DNA from: Lactobacillus sp. ESL0680
GTDB taxonomy: Bacteria; Bacillota; Bacilli; Lactobacillales; Lactobacillaceae
Reading direction: 5' to 3'
Assembly: GCF_029392855.1 (NCBI RefSeq)
Contig: NZ_CP113945.1
Location: 620,001-684,000 of the forward strand
DNA length: 64,000 nt
Position 1 is the stretch's first letter, and every line of letters starts with the position of its first letter. The notes below the pieces were generated by a model. That model made no database searches. It saw only the letters and a program-made list of their open reading frames with translations, and was not told the DNA's origin. Shown one piece after another: positions 41,789 through 50,225 of this stretch. Made by a program: the position numbers and the translations under genes.

Positions 41789-42813
41789 TAACCTTTTTTC
41801 AAATTTGGTCACGAGATAAAAAGAAAGGTTACGATGTTAAAAACATTGTCGCTAATCCGAAATGGACAACAGATCTGAACTTTTCTGCTGGGCAATTAGA
41901 TTTTGATTTGGTTTATCAAGATAAGACTTACTTGCCAGCACTTGGCAGCATTGTTAAATTTTATTGGGATCATAAAAAGGTCTTTTATGGCTATGTTTTT
42001 AAGGCAGAACTTAAAAGCGATAAGACGGTTAATATTACAGCTTACGACAAGACGCGATATTTAAAGAACCAAGATTCTATCGTGTGGAAGACAGGAACAA
42101 TTGCTGACCGTTTTACTAATGTCTGCAAGCGAGCTGGCATCAGTCACAAAGTAGTTGACCGACCGAAGCATAAGGTAGCTGCGGAAGTTTGTGACGGTAA
42201 GTCATACTTCGATATGCTTAAAAGCGCAATCAAGAAAACATTGCGTGCAACAGGACACATGTATTTCATTTATGCTAATTACTCACGGATTGAATTGTGC
42301 CGAGCGCCGCGTAAAAAGCTTAAGCTGATTTTGGATGGTGACTCAGGGATGACAGATTTCACATATTCTAAGGACATTGATAACACGGCAAACGTAGTCA
42401 AAATCGTTCAAAAGAATGAAAAGAAATCCAAGTCTAAGACAGCCACAGCTAAGAGTGATGATCCTAAAAGAACGAGTTTTAAAACGGTAACTAAAAAGAT
42501 GCCGAGCGTTAAGCGTTGGGGCAAATTGCAGATTACAGAAAACAAGAAAAATAAAGCTAATCATGCACAGATGGTTAAGCAAGCGAAGAATGTTTTGAAG
42601 CAAAAAGACTTAGCCAATAAAACTTTGACGATAGATTGCATTGGCAACCTTGATTTAGTGGCAGGTAATTCGGTTGAAGTAAAAATCAAAGGCTACAAGA
42701 CGATCAAGAATTGCGGTATTTTAAAGGCAACGCATAATTTTGGTACAGATTATAATTGTGAATTAGAAATGAAGGTGATGTCGTCATGGCTGGCGAGCGA
42801 CTCTGGCGAATGA
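41785..42813 (+). CDS. Baseplate hub protein, XkdQ-like
   Basis: 342 aa, overlap of 4 bp. gp27-type hub pattern: VANPKWTTDLNFSAGQLDFDL, GYVFKAELKSDKTVNITAYD, CDGKSYFDML. Forms the trimeric hub that holds the tail spike. Confidence 0.85.
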   Translation: MITFFQIWSRDKKKGYDVKNIVANPKWTTDLNFSAGQLDFDLVYQDKTYLPALGSIVKFYWDHKKVFYGYVFKAELKSDKTVNITAYDKTRYLKNQDSIVWKTGTIADRFTNVCKRAGISHKVVDRPKHKVAAEVCDGKSYFDMLKSAIKKTLRATGHMYFIYANYSRIELCRAPRKKLKLILDGDSGMTDFTYSKDIDNTANVVKIVQKNEKKSKSKTATAKSDDPKRTSFKTVTKKMPSVKRWGKLQITENKKNKANHAQMVKQAKNVLKQKDLANKTLTIDCIGNLDLVAGNSVEVKIKGYKTIKNCGILKATHNFGTDYNCELEMKVMSSWLASDSGE

Positions 42814-43166
42814 TGCATGAGCGTGGCGGTTCAGATAATGAATACTGTGACATTGTTTATGGCACGGTTGATTCAGTTGACCCACTGAAAGTGCAGTTAG
42901 CTAACGACATGATTTTGACCGATGATTTTATCGTTCTGGGCAAAAACATCGGCAAGATTGTACTAGATTCTAAGGCTAAGATTTATGCGCATAGTGACCA
43001 GGTGGGTAGTGTTTCGGGTAATCGTCCAGAAATTATTGAGAAGGTTAGATATGAATTGGACAATAGTTTAAAGGCTGGTGATAAGGTGACCATGATCCGT
43101 ATGGATGGTGGTCAGCAATTTTATCTATTTGAACGTGAACCGAAAGTCAAATTGAAATTGACATAG
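42786..43166 (+). CDS. DUF2577 protein, XkdR-like
   Basis: 126 aa, overlapping the hub gene by 28 bp. Family pattern: YGTVDSVDPLKVQLANDMILTDDF, GDKVTMIRMDGGQQFYLF. OB-like beta domain of the baseplate spike complex. Confidence 0.85.
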   Translation: MAGERLWRMMHERGGSDNEYCDIVYGTVDSVDPLKVQLANDMILTDDFIVLGKNIGKIVLDSKAKIYAHSDQVGSVSGNRPEIIEKVRYELDNSLKAGDKVTMIRMDGGQQFYLFEREPKVKLKLT

Positions 43167-43242
43167 TAAAATAATTCTCTTTTATATATAATGAAAATGT
43201 TGGCTGAAAAACCAACTAGCCTATAAGTAGGAAGTGAGTTAG

Positions 43243-43386
43243 ATGACTCGCAGAGATTACCGTAAGGCAAGCAAAAAAGCCAACCGCAAGGTAAACTTTA
43301 ATCGGTTTACTAATGTGGTTAGCTTTCTAGCGAGTCTTGCAACAATCTTGAGCTTGTTACTCCAATTGTTCCAACTTTTTAGGTAA
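43243..43386 (+). CDS. Small basic membrane peptide, 47 aa, in the tail operon
   Basis: ATG at 43243 after AGGAAG. Strongly basic N-terminus (TRRDYRKASKKANRKVNFNR) and one C-terminal hydrophobic helix (NVVSFLASLATILSLLLQLF). A TATAAT at 43185-43190 and a GTTGG/CCAAC hairpin lie in the 75-bp leader, and a long hairpin follows, so it may be a separately expressed peptide gene. A toxin-like or holin-like role is possible but not shown. Confidence 0.6.
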   Translation: MTRRDYRKASKKANRKVNFNRFTNVVSFLASLATILSLLLQLFQLFR

Positions 43387-43388
43387 CA

Positions 43389-43422
43389 AGCAAAGGGGAA
43401 GCGGGAACGTTTCCCTTTTGCT
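43389..43422 (+). terminator. Stem-loop after the 47-aa peptide gene
   Basis: AGCAAAGGGGAA pairs with TTTCCCTTTTGCT with one bulge. No T-run follows, so it is more likely an attenuating or stabilising structure than a full terminator, which would otherwise cut off the baseplate genes. Confidence 0.45.
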
Positions 43423-43453
43423 GTAATTATAGCAAAAACTAAGGATTATTCAA

Positions 43454-43558
43454 ATGAAAAAACATGAGACTCGATGGCAAATAATAAAATTAATCTTGGA
43501 TATAATTATTATAATTTTGGCAGGGATTCTTATTTACGAAAGAATAAGGAGGTGGTAA
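43454..43558 (+). CDS. Small membrane peptide, 34 aa
   Basis: ATG at 43454 with AAGGA 9 bp upstream. One hydrophobic helix (LILDIIIIILAGILIY) flanked by basic residues (MKKHETRWQ, ERIRRW). It ends at the ribosome binding site of the DUF2634 gene. Unknown function. Confidence 0.5.
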   Translation: MKKHETRWQIIKLILDIIIIILAGILIYERIRRW

Positions 43559-43561
43559 GTA

Positions 43562-44010
43562 GTGGACGATGATGATGTGATTATTGATGAAGACGACGAC
43601 TTAGATACAGTTGACGAAGACCAAGATAATGATGAAGAAGTAGAAGAAGATCAACCGACTTTGACTTTTTTATTAAAAATGGACGAATTCGTAATAAAGT
43701 TGACGAATTATCAGCAATGGTTCAGGCAGTCGATAAAATCTTAAAAACTGAACGCTTTGTCTATCCAATTTATAGTGACCAGTACGGCAACGACTTACCA
43801 GATTTATTCGGTAAGTCGTTTTCTTATGCTCGTGTTGAAATCAAGCGAATGCTGAAAGAAGCACTACTTGATGATGACCGAGTAACTAAAGTGACGATTG
43901 ACAGCATTAAGCAGTCGGACAGCACTACACTCGCAGTGACTGGAATTTGCACCACAATTTATGGGGATGTGCCAATAGAAAGTGAAGTGAAGATAAGTGA
44001 CACCAGATGA
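43562..44010 (+). pseudogene. DUF2634 baseplate protein, XkdS-like, split by a -1 frameshift
   Basis: GTG start after AAGGAGG. The first frame has an acidic N-terminus and PTLTF, then goes off-family and stops at 43744. Shifting -1 at T TTT TTA (43666-43672) yields FFIKNGRIRNKVDEL, SAMVQAVDKILKTERFVYPIYSDQYG and the rest of a normal 149-aa DUF2634 protein to 44010. The heptamer is in phase for programmed frameshifting, but loss of one T from a T7 run would make the same pattern. If broken, the baseplate would be defective. Confidence 0.8.
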
Positions 44011-45145
44011 GTTAGCAGCGGAATTTGAAGAACACGATGTAGATTATTATATGGAAGAAATGCTGGATGCAGTACCAGACAACATTGATAAGCGTGAGGG
44101 TTCGGTAATTTATGACGCAATTGCACCTGCTGCTTTGGTTATGGCACAAGAGAATCAACGTATGGCAATGATTATCAAGGAGACATACGTGAGAACCGCT
44201 GAGGGTGAATTCTTGGATTATCGGGCGCAAGAGCGAGGTACTAATAGATACCCAGCGACGCAAACAGAGGTCAAAGCGAAGATAACTGATAGCGACGGCA
44301 ATGCAATTAATAATGTAGAAATAGGCGACCAATTCGCAAGTGTTGGTGAAACGCCTATTTTTTATACCGTCACACAGATTTATGATGACTTAACGGTTGC
44401 AATGACTGCTGATGATCCGGGAACAACTCCTAATGGCTATCTAGGACAAATTCTACCAGTTACGCCAAATGATGAATTGTCCTGGGCAGAGATCACAGAA
44501 ATTATTGCACCAGCACGCGATGAAGAAACTGACGACCACTTACGAGCAAGACTGTTGGGCTCAGATGATTGGATTGCCTACGGTGGCAATGTGGCGGATT
44601 ATCTAGCAATGACTAGCAAGATTACCGAAGTAGGTGCAACGCAAGTTTATCCCGTTTGGAATGGTGCAGGAACAGTTAAGCTGGTCATTCTGAATAACGA
44701 TTTAATGCCAGCTAATCAAGATTTAATTACAAAGGTTAAAAGCCTGATTGACCCTACCGACGGTGAAGTTCAAGGCTATGGCTTGGCCCCAATTGACCAT
44801 CAGGTTACCATAACTGCACCCACAGCCTTTACCGTTGATATTGCGACAAACATTCAGATTGACAGTCAGCATAGTGTAGACGTAGTTAAACAGCAAATTA
44901 ATGACCAATTATCCGAGTACTTTAAGAATTTGCGAGCAAGCTGGAATTTAATTGATCCTAAGACAGGACGCGGTTATGCTATGATGATTTACCGATCGAA
45001 AATATTGTCGCAAATTATGCAAATTGAAGGCGTGATGAACGCCACAATTCCTAGCTTGAATTGTGCGGATAGCGATATTAAGTTAGTGTTTGATAATGAT
45101 ACTTCGCAATTACCTATCTTGGGGACGGTGACACTGAATGAGTAA
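43997..45145 (+). CDS. Baseplate J-like wedge protein, XkdT-like
   Basis: 382 aa from a GTG overlapping the previous stop by 14 bp. Family features: REGSVIYDAIAPAALVMAQEN, EGEFLDYRAQERGTNRYPA, LRARLLGSDDWIAYGGNVADY. Builds the baseplate wedge ring. Confidence 0.9.
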   Translation: MTPDELAAEFEEHDVDYYMEEMLDAVPDNIDKREGSVIYDAIAPAALVMAQENQRMAMIIKETYVRTAEGEFLDYRAQERGTNRYPATQTEVKAKITDSDGNAINNVEIGDQFASVGETPIFYTVTQIYDDLTVAMTADDPGTTPNGYLGQILPVTPNDELSWAEITEIIAPARDEETDDHLRARLLGSDDWIAYGGNVADYLAMTSKITEVGATQVYPVWNGAGTVKLVILNNDLMPANQDLITKVKSLIDPTDGEVQGYGLAPIDHQVTITAPTAFTVDIATNIQIDSQHSVDVVKQQINDQLSEYFKNLRASWNLIDPKTGRGYAMMIYRSKILSQIMQIEGVMNATIPSLNCADSDIKLVFDNDTSQLPILGTVTLNE

Positions 45146-45692
45146 TAACTTGATGAATTATTTACCAGATTACTATCAAGACGTTTACGAGATGCAGGCA
45201 ATTATGCATGCACACGGGCAGGTCTTAGATGAGTTTGAAAGTAAACAAATTCGGACGCTGCTCAATCAATTTGTGACACAGACTGATAGTAAAGGTATTG
45301 CGGTATTTGAAAATCAGGTTGGTGTGCAACCAAGTCCAGGTGATGATTTAGCTACTAGGCAGAATCGGGTGCTGATGCACTTGCTGCCACCTAGACCGAT
45401 AACGATTAGATATTTGCGAGAATTGTTTAATACTTTGAAAATACCAGTCAATATCACAATTGATTATGGTAAGCGTGATGCAATTATTGAAGGTAATAGT
45501 AGCAGTATTACAGATGCTCAGATTGACAATATCAGATATATTCTAAATGTTTATTTGCCAGCTAACATGCTTTACGAAATCAAGATTGCTTTGAAGCAGG
45601 CATTGATTGGCACTGATTTATTTATTGGCATTGGTATGAAGTCAAAAGTAACAACGGTAGTAGATGCAAATGTGTCGCAGTTTTTTAATTAA
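45138..45692 (+). CDS. DUF2313 baseplate protein, XkdU-like
   Basis: 184 aa, 8-bp overlap. YmfQ/XkdU pattern: NYLPDYYQDVYEMQAIM near the start, FENQVGVQPSPGDDLATRQNRVL in part, and LPANMLYEIKI. Wedge protein linking to the fibre. Confidence 0.85.
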   Translation: MSNNLMNYLPDYYQDVYEMQAIMHAHGQVLDEFESKQIRTLLNQFVTQTDSKGIAVFENQVGVQPSPGDDLATRQNRVLMHLLPPRPITIRYLRELFNTLKIPVNITIDYGKRDAIIEGNSSSITDAQIDNIRYILNVYLPANMLYEIKIALKQALIGTDLFIGIGMKSKVTTVVDANVSQFFN

Positions 45693-45706
45693 GGAAGTGA
45701 TGAAAA

Positions 45707-48106
45707 TTGTCAAAATATAATAAGACCGTGCTGACGAATGCGGGGATTGATTTAGCTAGAAAAGTTAACGCTGGGCAGGCCAAATTCAGCATTACTAAAG
45801 CAGCTACTAGTTCAGAGAACTTGTCTGATAAAAGCATTGCTGATTTGCAGAACATGACTGAATTGCCCAGTGTCATGCAATACGGTGTGATTACTGATGT
45901 TGAAGATTCAGCGTTAGATAAAGATACCGTAATTGGCATGGACTTGAAGTTTAATAACAAGGACCTGGCACATGGCTACAGTGTCAATGCTATTGGCCTA
46001 TATGCCAAAGAAGATGGTTCGGATAACGAATTTCTGTATGCTATCACGACAGCTGTTGATCCAGAACATATGCCTGACTTTAACAACAAGGCGATGTTCC
46101 AGTTCAACGTAACCATATATGTGGTAGTTGGACGGTCTAGCAATGTAACAATTAATGTTACTGAAGAAGGTGTTGCTGCTAAGAAATATGTTGATGACGA
46201 GCTTGAGAAAAAGGTCGATAAGACTACTTATGATAAGGATAAGAAGCAACTTGAAGACGGCATTAAAGATGCTGGAAAAGTAGACAGTGTAAACTTAATT
46301 AAGCCGGATCCTATTTCTAAAAACGTTTCGCTTACTTCTGAAAATATACCGCACTACAATAGTTCGGTTAAACAAACACTAGATAGTTTAAACAACGGTA
46401 AAGCTGAAACAGTAAATGGCATTGCAGTAGACGGTAATAAAAATATTAGTGTTCCTGTATTTGCTAATAATTTGCTTGAAGGTACAAGTGACCAATTACA
46501 ATCTATTGGTGGCAATGGACTTTTAAGCCAAACGAAAGTTCCAGTAACAGTTGGTGACATTATTACAGCTACAGTTTGGATTGATAATTCCAACGGAACT
46601 GATGATGAAAAAATCTCTGTTTGGGCGTTGAACAGTACGAGCACATCACTTTTTATGGTATCGGGTAATGTGATATCTAAAGGAGCACAAGGCTGGTCAA
46701 CAGTGAAAACTACTGTAAGCAATTCTAGTGCTGCTTTTTATACAGTACATATCAGTGGACCAGCTACTAGTTACAAAGAGACAAAGCTTGCTAAGTGGCA
46801 AGATGCTAATACGTCACCAGATATGACATGGTTGCCGAATCCTGATGATAAAGCAAGTAAGCAGGATGTGACAGATGCGGAAAGTAATGTGAAGCAATAT
46901 GCAGATAGTGCTGCAAAAACTGCTCAGTCTAATGCCGAGCAGTATGCTAATGAAAAATTTAGTCAGGTGCCTAAAACTGACTTATCAAATTACTACAATA
47001 AGCAAGAAACCGATAAGCAGATTACAAATGCAGTAAAGGTTACCAGTATTAACGGTGGCACTGGTGACGTAAAAATTGGTGGGACTAACTTATTCATTAA
47101 ATCAACACTTCAGCATGGTTGGCTAGACCATAACCAGACGGATAATGGTGGCATTTCAAACAGCGAAGCAGACTATCATACGGACTATATTTATGTGGCA
47201 GGTAAAGAAAATTTTACGCTGACTTTCTACCAGCCAAGTGATTATTTAAAAAGCCATTACTTTAATGCTCAGATTGACCTATGTGATGGTAATAAAGCTT
47301 GGCTTGCTAGCGTAAATACTGGTTCTGGTAACTGGTCAGTAAATGATGACAAGATTTACTTACAGTTTAGCGCAGTACCAAGCACGGTCTATATCAGAGT
47401 GTCTGTCAACTACGGTAATGATAATGAAATGCTTCAGTCTCATACTAAGCTAGAGTATGGAACAATCTTGACAGATTGGTCACCGGCTCCAGAAGATATG
47501 GTTACTGACAAAGATTTTAAGCAGTTTAAGCAAGACAATCAGAATGCTTTAAACGGCAAAGCTAACAGTAATGACGTTTACCAAAAAGTTGAAGCAAATA
47601 ATTTGCTGGCACAAAAAGCTCCGTCAACCGTTGATGGTCATGACGTGGCACACTTACTGCACAACTTCATAAGTCTATGGGGCGGCGATGCTGAACGTGA
47701 GCCACAAATCAACGGCAATTCTACTCATTTTTTCGATCAAGTTGAGTTGGTTGGTAGGGTACTCACCTCCAGTGGATTTTTTGCAACAGACAGTAATAGC
47801 TTTGCTTTCCCAATCCGTAAAGCTGATGGGAGTTACTCAAATGAACAATTGGCTACGGCTTTAAAAATAATTAGCGAATGTGCATACGCTGATAAAGCTT
47901 ATGCAGATAGTGCTGCAAATAAGGCAAAAAGTGATGCAATTAGCTATACCAATGTTGCTTTGAATGTACCTAAGCAAGATATTAGTAATCTTAAAACACG
48001 AGTAACTACTCTAGAAAATCGTGAATACACACATGATGCAGGTAACGATGCAGCAGCGTTAACATATTCGAAAAATCATCCTAGTGTGATTGTCTTCGGT
48101 GATTAG
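45707..48106 (+). CDS. Tail fibre protein
   Basis: 799 aa from a TTG start with GGAAGTGATG upstream. The N-terminal 150 residues match the fibre-anchoring domain (YNKTVLTNAGIDLARKVNAG, YAITTAVDPEHMPDF). Coiled linkers (KKYVDDELEKKVDK, NAEQYANEKFSQVPKTDLSNYY) separate two jelly-roll-like carbohydrate-binding-type regions, near residues 250-390 and 460-610 (NNLLEGTSDQL... and GTNLFIKSTLQHGW...). It likely determines host cell-wall recognition. Confidence 0.85.
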   Translation: MSKYNKTVLTNAGIDLARKVNAGQAKFSITKAATSSENLSDKSIADLQNMTELPSVMQYGVITDVEDSALDKDTVIGMDLKFNNKDLAHGYSVNAIGLYAKEDGSDNEFLYAITTAVDPEHMPDFNNKAMFQFNVTIYVVVGRSSNVTINVTEEGVAAKKYVDDELEKKVDKTTYDKDKKQLEDGIKDAGKVDSVNLIKPDPISKNVSLTSENIPHYNSSVKQTLDSLNNGKAETVNGIAVDGNKNISVPVFANNLLEGTSDQLQSIGGNGLLSQTKVPVTVGDIITATVWIDNSNGTDDEKISVWALNSTSTSLFMVSGNVISKGAQGWSTVKTTVSNSSAAFYTVHISGPATSYKETKLAKWQDANTSPDMTWLPNPDDKASKQDVTDAESNVKQYADSAAKTAQSNAEQYANEKFSQVPKTDLSNYYNKQETDKQITNAVKVTSINGGTGDVKIGGTNLFIKSTLQHGWLDHNQTDNGGISNSEADYHTDYIYVAGKENFTLTFYQPSDYLKSHYFNAQIDLCDGNKAWLASVNTGSGNWSVNDDKIYLQFSAVPSTVYIRVSVNYGNDNEMLQSHTKLEYGTILTDWSPAPEDMVTDKDFKQFKQDNQNALNGKANSNDVYQKVEANNLLAQKAPSTVDGHDVAHLLHNFISLWGGDAEREPQINGNSTHFFDQVELVGRVLTSSGFFATDSNSFAFPIRKADGSYSNEQLATALKIISECAYADKAYADSAANKAKSDAISYTNVALNVPKQDISNLKTRVTTLENREYTHDAGNDAAALTYSKNHPSVIVFGD

Positions 48107-48120
48107 AAAGGAGTAACAAC

Positions 48121-48495
48121 ATGATTTTTAATGGTAAAAGATATAGTCATTTTTACTTGAATGGTTATAAGTTTGAATACAGTCTTAAAGATATAATAGG
48201 TCAAGTTATCACTGTTAAGACAGATACCCAAGTTTATGATGAATTTGGACACAAAACAGCAATTGCCAATAATAATCAAATTGTTAGGGTAGTGAATTAT
48301 TTAGAAAATAAAGATGTGCGATTAATTTATGCTTGGGTTTTTACAACGAATCAAAAGTCTGAATATTGTTATTTGAAACCAGAAGATATTTTGTTTGGTA
48401 ATCAGCTTGATGCTTTAAGTAAAAATGGGGGGGTAAAGCCCCTAGCTATCAACCTTCTTAGACATTTATTTAGCATGGAGGTGGTTCCATGCTGA
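48121..48495 (+). CDS. Tail-tip paralogue A, unknown
   Basis: 124 aa after GAAAGGAG. It begins MIFNGKRYSHFYLNGYKFEYS, clearly related to the start of the next gene. The last 16 residues follow a run of seven G (48426-48432); a different G count would end the protein early, so the C-terminus may be altered. Probably a fibre-associated or receptor-binding accessory. Confidence 0.65.
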   Translation: MIFNGKRYSHFYLNGYKFEYSLKDIIGQVITVKTDTQVYDEFGHKTAIANNNQIVRVVNYLENKDVRLIYAWVFTTNQKSEYCYLKPEDILFGNQLDALSKNGGVKPLAINLLRHLFSMEVVPC

Positions 48496-48824
48496 TATAT
48501 AATGGAAAAGCTAGAAGTCATTTATATTTAGGCGGTAGAAAATTAGTTGAAGAAAACTTCTTACCAAGATATTACAAGTTAGGAAACAGTGGCAACTCTG
48601 ATTCTAAAATTTATTCCTTAGATGTATCAACCGGTAATTTTATACTCAATCAACTTCAACTTCATTTTACAAGTATATACGGAGGATATAAGAGTGCACT
48701 TGTATATCAGATAATTAACTACAATGGTGATGACTATGCTTTATTGGATGTGGTAATTAATGGTTATGATGAATATCCAGCTTGGATAAGACTAAAAGAT
48801 TTTGGCGGTGCGACACCGCTATAA
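48489..48824 (+). CDS. Tail-tip paralogue B, unknown
   Basis: 111 aa, starting inside the end of paralogue A after GGAGG. It begins MLIYNGKARSHLYLGGRKL, sharing the N-terminal pattern of A, while the bodies differ. Ends DFGGATPL, resembling the GGVKPL region of A. Followed by a terminator. Confidence 0.7.
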   Translation: MLIYNGKARSHLYLGGRKLVEENFLPRYYKLGNSGNSDSKIYSLDVSTGNFILNQLQLHFTSIYGGYKSALVYQIINYNGDDYALLDVVINGYDEYPAWIRLKDFGGATPL

Positions 48825-48825
48825 T

Positions 48826-48848
48826 GCACTCATTAAGAGTGCTTTTTT
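48826..48848 (+). terminator. Terminator after the fibre-accessory genes
   Basis: GCACTC pairs with GAGTGC around ATTAA, then TTTTTT. The lysis genes follow after it, so it likely reduces rather than abolishes late transcription. Confidence 0.9.
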
Positions 48849-48868
48849 AATAGAAAGGATTTTTTAAA

Positions 48869-49432
48869 ATGACAGAAGAAACAAAAACATATATTTATTA
48901 TCGGAGCGACAATCAAGTGCCTTATGCAATTGACAAAGAGGAACAGCCATTCGGCGACTATATTCCATATCCTTTTGTGGCCGAGGCACCAGACCCGTCT
49001 ATTCAGTCGCCTAAGTACGACTGGAATAAACGGGAGTGGTATGAATACAAGCCTGATGCTCAAGGACAATTAATTAATCAATTATCAGCAGATGTTACAA
49101 AAAATAATGAGGCTGTAAGTGACTACACTGAAAGTAAACCAATCATTGATGGGCAAATTAAAAGCTTGCTAACTGGGCAAGGACAGATGATTGACATGCT
49201 GTCTAAGATGGCAGCGGCAAACGTAGCACAAACTGGCGGTGTTGGCACTGAAAGCCTATTTGATTTATCATCAATGGCACCAATTTTTGAGAGTATGTAT
49301 AAATCAATGTACTTACTCGGCGTTTATGACAAGGCTAAGATTGCTTCGTTTGTAGTGCTGGGCACGATTGACGCAGCTGCATATAAGCGAATCACTGGCG
49401 AAGAATATGAAGCATCTACTGAAGAAAAGTAG
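48869..49432 (+). CDS. XkdX-like domain tail protein
   Basis: 187 aa after GAAAGGA. The C-terminal 40 residues carry an XkdX-type motif (MYLLGVYDKAKIASFVVLGTI, YKRITGEEY). The N-terminus (YIYYRSDNQVPYAIDKEEQ) may bind fibre or sugar. Normally found at the end of the PBSX-like tail operon. Confidence 0.8.
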   Translation: MTEETKTYIYYRSDNQVPYAIDKEEQPFGDYIPYPFVAEAPDPSIQSPKYDWNKREWYEYKPDAQGQLINQLSADVTKNNEAVSDYTESKPIIDGQIKSLLTGQGQMIDMLSKMAAANVAQTGGVGTESLFDLSSMAPIFESMYKSMYLLGVYDKAKIASFVVLGTIDAAAYKRITGEEYEASTEEK

Positions 49433-49443
49433 GTGCTATTTTA

Positions 49444-49821
49444 TTGGACTGGAACAGCTTGATACAAGTAATTATAGAATCAGGTATTATTCAATTTTTT
49501 GTTGGTCTTTGGACCGGTCATCGTAAAAAAGTAAAAACAAATCAGCAATTAACTTCAGAAATACCAGACATTGAGAAGACCTTAAAAAATCTGAACAACA
49601 AGCTAAATGATATTGGTGACGGTGTTAAAGAGGTATTGCATTCAGAATTAGATGGCTTGTGTTTTAAAATCAAACGCCAAGATGGTGGGACAGAAGAACA
49701 GAACAACCGCTTGGATAATATCTATAAAAGTTATAAGGCACTACATGGTAATGGTGCTGGAACCAAACTATATGAAGAAACTAAGAAATTACCGATTATT
49801 GATAAGGAGACTGAAAGATGA
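49444..49821 (+). CDS. Coiled-coil protein before the holin, unknown
   Basis: 125 aa from a TTG at 49444 (GTAGGTG upstream). One N-terminal hydrophobic helix (SLIQVIIESGIIQFFVGLW) then a long coiled region (DIEKTLKNLNNKLNDIGDGVKE). Overlaps the holin start by 4 bp. It could be an accessory lysis or tail-membrane protein. Confidence 0.65.
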   Translation: MDWNSLIQVIIESGIIQFFVGLWTGHRKKVKTNQQLTSEIPDIEKTLKNLNNKLNDIGDGVKEVLHSELDGLCFKIKRQDGGTEEQNNRLDNIYKSYKALHGNGAGTKLYEETKKLPIIDKETER

Positions 49822-50225
49822 GCATTAAAGATTATTTAGACTTAGGCTATGCAGGATTAGTAGTTGTGGCCATTGTAGCTTATGTTGGTGTTAAGGTTTA
49901 TGGCGAGCATCACACGATTAAGAATAAATGGATTGCACAAATTCCTGATCTGGCAGCTGCATTTGTTCATGAAGCGGAAACTACTGGCGGTGATGGCACA
50001 AAAAAGATGGATATTGTAATCACTAGTGTGGTTAATATCTTAACTAGTCACGGTGTACAAATTGATCCAACCATTGAAGCTGCGATTAAGGCATATGCAG
50101 AAAAAGAAGTAGCTAAGATGAATGCCAATAAACCTACTACAAAACCAGCCGATAAAGCAGAATCAGTAGATAATTTTGACGAAACTAAGGTTAAAGATGA
50201 AGTAGGAACTGATAGCAATGCTTAA
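49818..50225 (+). CDS. Phage holin, LLH family
   Basis: 135 aa: N-terminal transmembrane helix (YAGLVVVAIVAYVGVKVY), helical middle (WIAQIPDLAAAFVHEAE) and charged C-terminus rich in Lys/Asp. This is the pattern of the LL-H holin family. Forms the membrane hole timing lysin release. Overlaps the lysin by 8 bp. Confidence 0.85.
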   Translation: MSIKDYLDLGYAGLVVVAIVAYVGVKVYGEHHTIKNKWIAQIPDLAAAFVHEAETTGGDGTKKMDIVITSVVNILTSHGVQIDPTIEAAIKAYAEKEVAKMNANKPTTKPADKAESVDNFDETKVKDEVGTDSNA

